From Chloroflexota bacterium (lineage in GTDB: Bacteria > Chloroflexota > UBA11872 > VXNJ01), in NCBI GenBank assembly GCA_026708165.1, contig JAPOVO010000006.1:1-9155 (forward strand): DNA of 9,155 nt. The letters are read 5' to 3'. How positions within the stretch are numbered: position 1 is the stretch's first letter; the number at the start of each line of letters is the position of its first letter. The notes under the pieces were generated by a model, which saw only the letters and a list, made by a program, of their open reading frames with translations, was not told the DNA's origin and made no database searches. A program made the position numbers and the translations under genes. Of this stretch, positions 1-6,092 are shown one piece after another.

Positions 1-169
1 CGTTGGCGATCGTCCTCCCGACGACATCAGGGGCGCGCTCGATGTCGGCATGTTTGCAGTGCTCAAGCATTCAAAACACTCAGACCTTGCCGGTCCCAAA
101 CCTCACGCTGAAATTTCAAGTCTGTCTGAAGTCGTGCACCTCGTGCTCGACCCGTCAGGACTGAAATAG
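1..169 (+). CDS. HAD-superfamily hydrolase, C-terminal fragment
   Basis: This is the 3' end of a gene that starts outside the window. The reading frame is open from base 2 to the TAG at 167-169 and gives 55 residues beginning VGDRPPDDIRGALDVGMFAV. The G-D-x4-D-I-x-G-A-x3-G-M pattern is the conserved motif IV region of haloacid-dehalogenase-type phosphatases, where the acidic residues help hold the catalytic Mg2+. It is followed by the short helix/strand tail usual at the end of these proteins. The catalytic N-terminal DxDxT/V motif and the cap domain lie outside the window, so the substrate cannot be inferred. The methyltransferase ATG begins four bases after the stop, so the two are almost certainly co-transcribed. 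The family call is fairly sure; the specific activity is unknown. Confidence 0.75.
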   Translation, partial: VGDRPPDDIRGALDVGMFAVLKHSKHSDLAGPKPHAEISSLSEVVHLVLDPSGLK

Positions 170-173
170 ATTC

Positions 174-1031
174 ATGGAACCTCGCAATCGACCACGTATC
201 CGCTTGGCTCGAACGCCGGTTAGCAAGGTGGACAACTCATCATCGTCTTACGACGCCATGCCTGTGATCTACGACTTCGAGTACCCGGAGTGCGTCGAGG
301 ATGAGCTGGACTTCTGGGACGCGATTCTTTGTGAATATGGTGGGCCGGGCCTCGAGCTCGCCGTTGGGACAGGCAGAGTGGCGATCCCCTTGGCGAGCCG
401 CGGCCACGAAGTGTACGGCATCGACATCTCCCAGCCTATGCTCGACCGGGCGATGTCCAAGCTGTCCACACTCCATCCGGCAACCCGGTCACGGCTTCAC
501 TTCAGTCGGCAGGACATGCGGAGCTTCAGTTTCGACCTGCGCTTCGGAGTGATTTACGCACCGTTCAATTCGCTCCTGCTGCTCACCTCCGAACGAGATT
601 TCGCGGACTGCATGAGCGCCGTGGCCCGGCATTTAAAGGATCGGGGGGGCTTCGTGATTGAAGCGTTTGCCATGAATGAAGACGACACGATTGCGGACTC
701 GGAGACTCTGACCTACCTGGACAACGAGCCCCAGAGCGGGGGAACGGTCACTCGTCGAAAAGACTACTCGTTCGATCCCAAGACGAAATGCGCCTTGAGC
801 GAATTGTCTTTCACACTGGAGCATCCGAACGGAGTCGAGGAGGAAATCCAGTTTCATTACGTGCTTCAGTTATACGAAGCTGAAGAATTTTTGGCGAGGC
901 TTCGCAAACACGGCTTCGACATTAAGCACGTTTACGGAAACTTGCGGCGAGACAAGTACTCTCCTAACTCGCAAAATCTGATCATCATTTGCGGCCGAAG
1001 TGACTTCATCGACGATGCGACTCTGACATAA
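174..1031 (+). CDS. class I SAM-dependent methyltransferase
   Basis: The product is 285 residues with a Rossmann-type methyltransferase core. Motif I is LELAVGTGRVA at residues 60-70, the SAM-binding glycine loop. The acidic end of strand 2 is GIDIS at 82-86 (D84 would hold the ribose hydroxyls). RQDMRSF at 112-118 supplies the residue near adenine. Motif IV is IYAPFNSLLLL at 127-137, and LKDRGGFVIEAF at 154-165 fits the usual pre-strand-5 turn. The C-terminal third is beta-rich, as in small-molecule methyltransferases of the Methyltransf_25/11 type; the substrate is unknown. The ATG at 174 lies four bases after the HAD stop, which suggests translational coupling. An ATG at 258 (M29) just before the conserved YDFEY segment, or a GTG at 228, are alternative starts because the first 25 residues are basic and unconserved-looking. 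A run of seven G at 633-639 is a possible slippage site, but the frame is intact across it. Confidence 0.85.
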   Translation: MEPRNRPRIRLARTPVSKVDNSSSSYDAMPVIYDFEYPECVEDELDFWDAILCEYGGPGLELAVGTGRVAIPLASRGHEVYGIDISQPMLDRAMSKLSTLHPATRSRLHFSRQDMRSFSFDLRFGVIYAPFNSLLLLTSERDFADCMSAVARHLKDRGGFVIEAFAMNEDDTIADSETLTYLDNEPQSGGTVTRRKDYSFDPKTKCALSELSFTLEHPNGVEEEIQFHYVLQLYEAEEFLARLRKHGFDIKHVYGNLRRDKYSPNSQNLIIICGRSDFIDDATLT

Positions 1032-1100
1032 TTACCGAAACGTACGCGCGATCCGAAAATTCATCTAAGCTGACACCGCGACAAGGAGGCTGTGATCGCA

Positions 1101-1490
1101 ATGTCGCCACGAGAAGGTGAGGTCTCTGACCGCGTCCGCGAGATGCGAATGGCGATTGAATGCGGCTCTTGCGGCGAAGAGTTCGTTGTCACGAAGGCCC
1201 AGCTAAACTGGGCCTCGGAGTTCGCATGCACCTGCGGTCACGTGCATGATTTGGAATCGGTACTCGAACAGCTCGAGCAGCGCGGCTGGAACGTTCACGA
1301 TCTCATTCGCGCTCGCGGGTCCTTTCGAGAGCCGGTCCCTAACCTGCCGATGCCCCACGGAGGCGCATTCGCCGTCGGAAAGTTGGGAGAGCGTGCCGAC
1401 AGCCCGGACCGCGGAAGGCCCAGGCGTTGGCGGTTTCAGGACGTGGACAAAACGCGTCCGTCCGAAAAGGGTTTCGGACTGGTCGAATAA
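1101..1490 (+). CDS. small zinc-ribbon-like protein, function unknown
   Basis: The product is 129 residues from the ATG at 1101. A strong AAGGAGG at 1083-1089 lies 11 bases before this ATG but only two before an in-frame GTG at 1092, so the ATG is preferred. Residues 21-24 form CGSC and residues 43-45 form CTC followed by G-H-V-H. The four cysteines (C21, C24, C43, C45), with H47 and H49 nearby, could bind one zinc ion, resembling a compact zinc ribbon. Residues 50-70 look helical. The last 50 residues are rich in Arg, Gly and Pro and probably disordered. No enzymatic motif is visible. The protein could bind nucleic acid or be a metal-binding adaptor, but neither is shown. It follows the methyltransferase by about 70 bases, where a weak promoter-like pair (TTACCG at 1032, GAAAAT at 1055, 17-base spacer) can be seen. 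Confidence 0.6.
   Translation: MSPREGEVSDRVREMRMAIECGSCGEEFVVTKAQLNWASEFACTCGHVHDLESVLEQLEQRGWNVHDLIRARGSFREPVPNLPMPHGGAFAVGKLGERADSPDRGRPRRWRFQDVDKTRPSEKGFGLVE
1460..1479. other. perfect 8-bp stem, 4-base loop hairpin at the 3' end of the zinc-ribbon gene
   Basis: GTCCGAAA, loop AGGG, then TTTCGGAC form a perfect inverted repeat within the last codons of the zinc-ribbon gene, just before the convergent gene ends. A second, weaker stem (CCGC, loop TTTA, GCGG) sits at 1494-1505 between and across the two stop codons. Neither is followed by a T-run on either strand, so they are not standard intrinsic terminators. They may still stabilise the mRNA 3' ends of the convergent pair. Confidence 0.35.
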
Positions 1491-1498
1491 GCGCCGCT

Positions 1499-1975
1499 TT
1501 AGCGGTCTATCACCGGCTGCAACGCCTGCGGCTGGTCCAACGAAGCGGCCCGGTCCAGGAAACGCACAAGCGCTGGAAGGCTTGTCGTCGCGCGTCCATT
1601 CTCGACATATCCTTCAAGGCTGCCGTCGAGTATCCGCGCCCTGATCGAGTCCGGCACCGCATCCAGCAATATCGCAGCCTGCGACACGGTTATAGGCCCA
1701 GTGGCGAATCTGTAAATCGTCTCCTCCAAGGCGGCGAGGCGAGCCTCCGCGTAGCGCATCAGTGCCGAAGCGGCTTTGGCGTCATCTTGGTCAAGGTCCC
1801 GAAGATATTCCACCGTCCACTCCCCGTCTTCGAACCTGAGGTCGAACAGATCGTCGGCATTCGCGCCTTGTAACCGCGACGCCTGATAACGCAACCCGCG
1901 AAGCCCCGGAATATCCGGGCTCACGCTGTCCGCGAATCTCTTGATAAGAATCGACGCCGTACCTTTGAATCTCAA
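1499..1975 (-). CDS. unrecognised protein with C-terminal excisionase/MerR-like helix-turn-helix
   Basis: The product is 158 residues. The start is TTG at 1975-1973: no ATG, GTG or TTG lies between it and the upstream in-frame TAA, and a GGAGG sits six bases before it. Residues 94-142 read ITVSQAAILLDAVPDSIRAR, then a loop and wing (ILDGSL, VENGRATTS) and a closing helix (LPALVRFLDRA). This is the layout of the HTH_17/excisionase-type winged helix: 'TVxxAAxxL', a recognition helix, 'dGxL', then 'LxxFL'. The recognition helix here has fewer basic residues than usual. The N-terminal 90 residues are acidic and charged, mostly helical after residue 60, and match no family I know. The HTH points to a regulator or DNA-binding adaptor, but protein binding is also possible. 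The gene is convergent with the zinc-ribbon gene and lies 174 bases downstream of the YceI gene on the same strand. Confidence 0.65.
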   Translation of the reverse strand: MRFKGTASILIKRFADSVSPDIPGLRGLRYQASRLQGANADDLFDLRFEDGEWTVEYLRDLDQDDAKAASALMRYAEARLAALEETIYRFATGPITVSQAAILLDAVPDSIRARILDGSLEGYVENGRATTSLPALVRFLDRAASLDQPQALQPVIDR

Positions 1976-2082
1976 ATCAAGCCTCCAGTTTGGCCGCCCG
2001 CCAGTTGGCGCTTAAAAGCCCCTCGAACTCTCGCGCCGGCGCGGTCACCCGGCCCGGTGCGTTTCAACAGCATTCGTCGGTT

Positions 2083-2103
2083 CACAATTGAACAGTAATT
2101 GTG
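2083..2103. promoter_or_regulatory. 21-bp palindromic element, possible operator
   Basis: CACAATT (2083-2089), seven bases, then AATTGTG (2097-2103) form a perfect 7-bp inverted repeat. A second palindrome, GTTCA-CAAT-TGAAC (2080-2093), overlaps its left arm. It is an AT-rich island in the otherwise GC-rich 174-base gap between the YceI gene and the HTH gene, about 110 bases upstream of the latter's TTG start. The size fits a site for a dimeric winged-helix protein. The same sequence could also fold as an RNA hairpin. No convincing promoter could be matched to it. Confidence 0.35.
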
Positions 2104-2149
2104 CCGGTCCCCGATCTCCCGACGGCGCGATCGAGGCGGCATCGGTCTA

Positions 2150-3052
2150 CTATTCGACACGTTCAGCGGCGAAGTCGATGGCTAGCAGAACATCCTCGCC
2201 TACCGAAGCCACGAACGGAACGCTCGGTATCGTCAGGTCATACGTTGCCCTCTGGATCGTAGTGACCGCGGATCCACTCACGCGGCTATCAGACTCGATC
2301 GACACCACGGCGTCGAAAGTGATTTCCGTCGAGATTTCCCGGATCGTGAGAGTTCCGACTATCGTGAATTGGATCTCGTCTCCAATCGCAACTTCCGAAG
2401 GCAACCCCACAAGGGACGTAGGCACAAACTCAACAAACTCGTAGGCGTCCTCGGCCGATTGCAAGATTCGAGATCGAATGGCGCGGTCCCGGCGACCGTC
2501 GTCAGTCTGCAGAGTGCGAGCGTTAATGCGCAACGTTCCCAGCTGCGAGTCCTGCGGCGACGCAAAGTCGACTATCAAATCTCCAGCCACCTGATCGGTA
2601 ATGCCTACAACTCGGAAAGGCTCCCCTCGCAGGATCTCGTCGATTTCGAAGCGTACTCGCGACTCCGCCTGGACAAGTCGAAACAGCACCTTTTCGCCCC
2701 CCGGCTCCGAGGCCTCGGCGGTCGGCGTGGCCTGAACTGGCGTCGAGGTGGGAGCGGCTTGGGTGGCCTGTGGCGTGGGTGCCGCGGTTGCCGTGGCGGC
2801 AGCCTTGGTTGTCGGTACCGGTGTCGTGGTAGGTGCCTTGGTAGCGGGGGCTTGCGTGGCTGCGGGGGCCTGCGTGGCGGTGGGCGCTGGGGACTCCGTA
2901 GGCGTCGACTGCACGACGACGAGCGTGGGAGCACTGATCGGTTCGCTGGCTTCGCCTGACCCGCCGGTGAACCAGACAAATGCGGCGCCCGCGACGCCGA
3001 CAATCACTCCGGCGGCGACTAGCGCCGCGACTACTATCTGCCATCTCTTCAT
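2150..3052 (-). CDS. membrane-anchored YceI-domain protein with Thr/Pro/Ala-rich linker
   Basis: The product is 300 residues with three parts. Residues 5-28 are a hydrophobic segment after a basic MKRW start, acting as a signal anchor or signal peptide, so the rest should lie outside the cytoplasmic membrane. Residues 43-118 are a low-complexity linker dominated by Thr, Pro, Ala and Gln in repeats like ATQAPAATQAPATKAP. Residues 122-300 are a YceI-like domain: it opens FRLVQAESRVRFEIDEIL, has the strand pair ending in LRINARTLQTDDGRRDRAIR (the family's 'T-D-x2-R-D' signature), then the FVEFVPTSL strand and a C-terminal strand ladder. YceI domains are lipocalin-like barrels that bind polyisoprenoid-type lipids; a role here is inferred only. 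The ATG at 3052 is preceded by AAAAGGA with five bases between. Such linkers are common in Chloroflexota surface proteins. The upstream SDR gene on the same strand ends 101 bases away. Confidence 0.85.
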   Translation of the reverse strand: MKRWQIVVAALVAAGVIVGVAGAAFVWFTGGSGEASEPISAPTLVVVQSTPTESPAPTATQAPAATQAPATKAPTTTPVPTTKAAATATAAPTPQATQAAPTSTPVQATPTAEASEPGGEKVLFRLVQAESRVRFEIDEILRGEPFRVVGITDQVAGDLIVDFASPQDSQLGTLRINARTLQTDDGRRDRAIRSRILQSAEDAYEFVEFVPTSLVGLPSEVAIGDEIQFTIVGTLTIREISTEITFDAVVSIESDSRVSGSAVTTIQRATYDLTIPSVPFVASVGEDVLLAIDFAAERVE

Positions 3053-3082
3053 CGTCGGTCCTTTTGTCGAGCCGCCCTATAA

Positions 3083-3150
3083 GGTCGGATCCGGAGACGC
3101 TTTGAGGCCCGCAGATCGCAACTGCATGACTCTAACGCAAGAATGTGAAG
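3083..3150 (-). pseudogene. degenerate duplicate of the 3' end of the SDR gene
   Basis: On the + strand, 3093-3125 aligns with 3164-3197, the C-terminal coding region of the neighbouring SDR gene, with about 27 of 33 positions identical and one gap. GGAGACGCTTTGAGGCCC matches GGAGGCGCTTTGAAGCCC, and AGATCGCAACTGC matches AGATCGTAACCGC. Weaker similarity continues to about 3145 (ACGCAAGAA against ACGCCAGAA). Read on the - strand with one frameshift it recalls the ending D-L-x-G-x-K-A of the SDR protein. It lies in the gap between the SDR and YceI genes, with a spacing of 71 bases between the copies. It is either a diverged tandem duplication or the last trace of a second SDR paralogue. The outer limits are approximate. 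Confidence 0.45.
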
Positions 3151-3153
3151 GGT

Positions 3154-3939
3154 TCATGAAGCTGGAGGCGCTTTGAAGCCCCATAGATCGTAACCGCCGC
3201 CCGACGCCAGAACTTCGGCGGCGTAGTCTTCAGCATTGTCTTCAGGTGTATAGCCCAGCTCGCTTTGCGCATTCGTAAGGTCCCAGTATCCCCTGGCGTT
3301 GTTGGAGATCCCATAGTAGATGCCAAACTTGATGTCCGGAGCATCGATCGAACGGCGGACGAGTTGAACCAAATCCCTGTCGCTCAGCCAGGTTGAGAGT
3401 ATACGGACGCCCGAGGTCCACGAAGGCGGCTTTTCTCGATATTGGTAGCTGCCGATTCGCAGGCAAATCACTTCCAGCCCGAACCGGTCCGAGTAATAGC
3501 GGCCCAAAGCCTCGCCCCAGACCTTAGCCGCGCCGTAGAAGGAGTCCGGTCGAAAGACCGACTCCGCGTCGCACCGTTCGCCCACCAGCTCGTACCAGCC
3601 CGTGGCGTGATTCGAGCTTGCGAAGACGACCCGTTTGACGCCCGCCAGCCTGGCCGCTTCGTAAGTCTTGTAGACGTCAATGACGTTGGGTACAAGATAG
3701 GGATCAAATGCGTCGGTGTCGTGGTTCGCCTTCGCGTGCATGTGTACGACGGCATCCTGGCCCGAGAACGCCGCCACAACGTCGTCGAGATTGTCGTATT
3801 TCAGCAACACGAACCGGTCGTCGTCCTGGGGACGCCGGGAGGTCCCGGTCAGATCGTAAGCGTCATCCAAGTCTTCCATTAGAGTCCGGCCAATCTGGCC
3901 AGTGGCTCCTGTAATCAATACCTTCGGCTTGCCGGGCAC
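3154..3939 (-). CDS. NAD-dependent SDR, uronate dehydrogenase-like
   Basis: The product is 261 residues from the GTG at 3939-3937. This start has AGGAG seven bases upstream and puts the nucleotide-binding fold at the very N-terminus, as usual. An upstream extension in the same frame, to 4050, looks non-coding. KVLITGATGQIG (residues 6-17) is the G-x2-G-x2-G Rossmann loop. VFASSNHATGWY holds the active-site Ser (108/109), and FYGAAKVWGE holds the Y135-x3-K139 catalytic pair. The segments SSNH, YYSDRFGLEVICLRIGS, RILSTWLSDRDLVQLV and the ending GYTPEDNAEDYA follow bacterial uronate dehydrogenases, which oxidise galacturonate or glucuronate to the aldarolactone using NAD+. The length (about 265 in that family) also fits. 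Other sugar or UDP-sugar epimerase-type substrates remain possible. The gene is divergent from argS and is followed by the YceI gene on the same strand. Confidence 0.8.
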   Translation of the reverse strand: MPGKPKVLITGATGQIGRTLMEDLDDAYDLTGTSRRPQDDDRFVLLKYDNLDDVVAAFSGQDAVVHMHAKANHDTDAFDPYLVPNVIDVYKTYEAARLAGVKRVVFASSNHATGWYELVGERCDAESVFRPDSFYGAAKVWGEALGRYYSDRFGLEVICLRIGSYQYREKPPSWTSGVRILSTWLSDRDLVQLVRRSIDAPDIKFGIYYGISNNARGYWDLTNAQSELGYTPEDNAEDYAAEVLASGGGYDLWGFKAPPAS

Positions 3940-4067
3940 GTTGGTTCTCCTGACCACTATTCCGCAAAGTCGGTCAAGCCAAGCATAGCCTCTCTCAAGG
4001 CGCTGACGGTGGCACCATGCATTCCGGTCGTAGCGTTGTCTCGGCCCCATAGGTCATATTCGACACA

Positions 4068-4096
4068 TTGACGGACACAGGAGTGAGGGCTACGAT
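4068..4096 (+). promoter_or_regulatory. sigma70-type promoter for the argS leader
   Basis: TTGACG at 4068-4073 (five of six to TTGACA), a 17-base spacer, and TACGAT at 4091-4096 (four of six to TATAAT) form the best promoter-like pair in the window. Transcription would begin near 4103, giving a leader of about 65 bases before the terminator hairpin that precedes argS. The element lies in the divergent region between the SDR gene and argS. Confidence 0.55.
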
Positions 4097-4130
4097 GCTA
4101 GAAGCTGGGAGGTAGCGACCGCGATAGCCT

Positions 4131-4178
4131 CGGCTGATAGCCGCCGCGCCGCGCAAAGGGCGGGCGGTTTTTTGTTTT
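4131..4178 (+). terminator. intrinsic terminator immediately before argS, probable attenuator
   Basis: CCGCC-G-CGCC (4141-4150), loop GCGCAAAG, and GGCG-GGCGG (4159-4167) make a nine-pair GC stem with one bulged base. It is followed by T6-G-T4 (4168-4178), a textbook intrinsic terminator on the + strand. A smaller hairpin, CGGCT-GAT-AGCCG (4131-4143), shares the bases 4141-4143 and cannot form together with the full terminator stem. The direct repeat GATAGCC (4123-4129 and 4136-4142) lies in the same stretch. No + strand gene ends upstream, and the only visible promoter (4068-4096) feeds this leader, so the terminator most likely controls read-through into argS. The alternative is that it ends a short RNA of about 75 bases. 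Confidence 0.7.
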
Positions 4179-4203
4179 GTATGAAGAGATGGCGGAGCCC
4201 GAA

Positions 4204-5892
4204 GTGAACACGAGCGGGATGGTTACGGCAAGGATAGAAGCCTATCTCAGAGGCGCGATCGACGATGCCCGCAAGGCTGGCAAGCTGCCGGCTATAGAAA
4301 CCGCGAATCTCGGCTTGGAAAAGTCAAGGCTCGAAGGCTCAGACTATTCGAGTACTCTTCCGATGAGAATCGCCCGAGCGGTCGGAGCGGCGCCTAGAGC
4401 AATTGCCGAAGCCATCGTTGGATCGGCTTCGGATTCACTTATGCTGGCAAGCGTGGAGGTCGCCGGGCCGGGTTTCATCAACTTTGTACTCGCCGATTCC
4501 TGGCTCGCCGAACAGGTCGACGGCATTTTGCAGCACGGGCCGGCCCACGCCGTCCCACGCCTGGGTGAGGGCGTACGCACTCAGATTGAGTTCGTGAGCA
4601 TCAACCCGACCGGGCCTCTGACCGTCGGCCACGGCAGGATCGCCGCCTTCGGCGACGTCCTGGCGCGGCTGCTCAAGGCAGTCGGCTATGACTTGCAGCG
4701 CGAGTACTACGTAAACGACTACGGCAATCAGGTCAAACTGCTAGGACAAAGCATCTACTCGCATTACGCAGGCCAGCTTGGAGAAGACGTACCCTTCCCG
4801 CTCAACGGTTACAAGGGCAAATACGTCGAAGAGTGGGCGCAAGAGGTTGCCGCTCAGGCCGGCCGCAAGTATTTGGATATGACCGAAGACGAGGCCGTCG
4901 ACGCCCTGAGCATCGAGGGCGTGGCCCGATCGTTGGCCATGATCCGCGCAGACCTGGACGAGCTCCAGATCGGCTTCGACAACTGGTTTTCCGAGAACAG
5001 CCTTCACCAGGCGGGTGATGTAAGACGCGTTATCGAAGTGCTGCATGAAAGCGGATACGTTACTGAGCGCGAAGGGGCCACCTGGTTCTCCCATGGCGAC
5101 TCCAGTCATGAACGCGAAAACGTGCTGGTGAAGCGCACCGGCGAAACTACCTATCTCGCTTCGGACATCGCCTATCACGTTAACAAGTTCGCAGAACGGA
5201 AATTTGACCGGGTCGTCAACGTCATGGGAGCCGACCACCACGGTCATACCGCCCGTATGTACGCCGCTATGGACGCGCTAGACCTGGATCGGTCCAAACT
5301 TACCTTCGTTTTATGTCAAATGGTCCACGTCGTCGTCGACGGGCTCCCGGTTAAGCAAAGCAAACGCAGTGGTGACTTCGAGCTGCTAGGACAGCTCGTC
5401 GATGAGATCGGGAGCGACGCGACTCGCTATTTCATGATCTCCCGTGCCGCGGACAGCCAGATGGAGTTCGATGTCGACCTCGCGAAGAAGAAGTCCGACG
5501 AAAACCCCGTGCACAAAATCCGCTACGCGCACGCCCGCATCTCCAGCATACTGCGCAGGGCCGAGAAAGCCGGGATCGACTTCTCCGACGGGGACACCTC
5601 CCTGCTAGACCGGCCTCAGGAGCTCGGCTTGATTCGGGCGATGCTGGATTATCCGGAAGTGGTAAGTGCCGCGGCGAAATCGCTCGAACCTCACGCCCTG
5701 CCCCATTACGCGCTAAGTCTCGCCAGCGCGTTCAACTCCTACTACCACGTCCACCGCGTAATATCGCCCGACCTCCAACTTACCAAGGCCCGGCTGAAGC
5801 TCGCTATGGCAGTACGGATGACGGTCGCCGCGGTACTCGGTCTGATGGGCATATCGGCCCCGGATGAGATGGTCAGGGAAGAAGCGGACTAG
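4204..5892 (+). CDS. argS: arginyl-tRNA synthetase (ArgRS)
   Basis: The enzyme charges tRNA-Arg with arginine in the cytoplasm using ATP. From GTG 4204 the product is 562 residues. Residues 1-95 are the Arg-tRNA-synthetase N-terminal (additional) domain. The class I catalytic core carries the HIGH-type motif in SINPTGPLTVGHGR (TVGH at 140-143) and a KMSKS-type loop KQSKR at 384-388, followed by SGDFELLGQLVDEIGSDATR. TTYLASDIAYHVNKF and MGADHHGH are also typical ArgRS segments. The C-terminal 120 residues are the helical anticodon-binding DALR domain, including HKIRYAHARISSILRRAE and the ALSLASAFNSYYH stretch. Length is normal. The GTG start is chosen because GGAG lies six bases upstream. ATG 4189 has no clear ribosome binding site, and a TTG at 4177 lies in the terminator T-run. 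It appears monocistronic, behind the leader terminator described above. Confidence 0.95.
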   Translation: MNTSGMVTARIEAYLRGAIDDARKAGKLPAIETANLGLEKSRLEGSDYSSTLPMRIARAVGAAPRAIAEAIVGSASDSLMLASVEVAGPGFINFVLADSWLAEQVDGILQHGPAHAVPRLGEGVRTQIEFVSINPTGPLTVGHGRIAAFGDVLARLLKAVGYDLQREYYVNDYGNQVKLLGQSIYSHYAGQLGEDVPFPLNGYKGKYVEEWAQEVAAQAGRKYLDMTEDEAVDALSIEGVARSLAMIRADLDELQIGFDNWFSENSLHQAGDVRRVIEVLHESGYVTEREGATWFSHGDSSHERENVLVKRTGETTYLASDIAYHVNKFAERKFDRVVNVMGADHHGHTARMYAAMDALDLDRSKLTFVLCQMVHVVVDGLPVKQSKRSGDFELLGQLVDEIGSDATRYFMISRAADSQMEFDVDLAKKKSDENPVHKIRYAHARISSILRRAEKAGIDFSDGDTSLLDRPQELGLIRAMLDYPEVVSAAAKSLEPHALPHYALSLASAFNSYYHVHRVISPDLQLTKARLKLAMAVRMTVAAVLGLMGISAPDEMVREEAD

Positions 5893-5922
5893 TCCAGCCT
5901 GAGTTCCGCTACTACCGTTTGA

Positions 5923-5944
5923 GCAGGCGGTGAACCGGTCCTGC
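5923..5944. other. hairpin downstream of argS
   Basis: GCAGG-CGGT, loop GA, ACCG-(GT)-CCTGC form a nine-pair stem with a two-base bulge, 30 bases after the argS stop. There is no T-run, so it is not a standard intrinsic terminator. It may mark the argS 3' end. The rest of the 200-base gap between argS and the convergent GNAT remnant holds nothing else I can support. Confidence 0.3.
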
Positions 5945-6092
5945 CGACCAAGCCAGACGCCGTAACGCGCTGGAGCCAACTCAGCGTCGAATCGCGGTCC
6001 GGAACACGCCCCTCGTTCCTCGGATAGCAAAACCTAAGAGTATGACTTCGAGTTCTCCAGACAACCGGACGCGACGGCCTGGGGCCCAACTC

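Noticed and set aside
1972..2160. 62-residue - strand ORF directly upstream of the HTH gene, with its TGA overlapping the TTG start
   Set aside because: It has no recognisable motif, no clear ribosome binding site, an Arg/Gly-rich random-looking composition, and it runs through the palindrome and across the end of the YceI gene.
3442..3882. Long + strand ORF antisense to the SDR gene, and similar ones antisense to the YceI and lipoyl-like-fold genes (2369-2959, 7837-8271)
   Set aside because: The opposite strand carries clear protein families. These frames have no motifs and arise from codon bias; the 2369-2959 frame is Gly/Arg-rich only because it mirrors the Thr/Pro/Ala linker.
4095..4115. 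ATG frame giving a six-residue leader peptide with one Arg codon (M-L-E-A-G-R) before the argS terminator
   Set aside because: Its ATG lies within the -10 element, so it would not be transcribed from the visible promoter. A single Arg codon is weak evidence for a translational sensor.
4106..4125. Partial resemblance to the T-box 14-base motif (TGGGAGGTA ... CCGCG)
   Set aside because: It has a four-base insertion against the consensus. There is no specifier-stem features upstream, and the leader from the promoter is far too short for a T-box.
4603..4635. HIGH motif of ArgRS reading T-V-G-H instead of H-x-G-H
   Set aside because: Thr at the first position is accepted in the general class I synthetase signature, and all other motifs are intact, so there is no reason to suspect loss of function.
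5889..6089. 66-residue - strand ORF between argS and the GNAT remnant
   Set aside because: It has a TTG start without a clear ribosome binding site and overlaps the argS end. The composition is typical of chance frames in GC-rich DNA and there is no motif.
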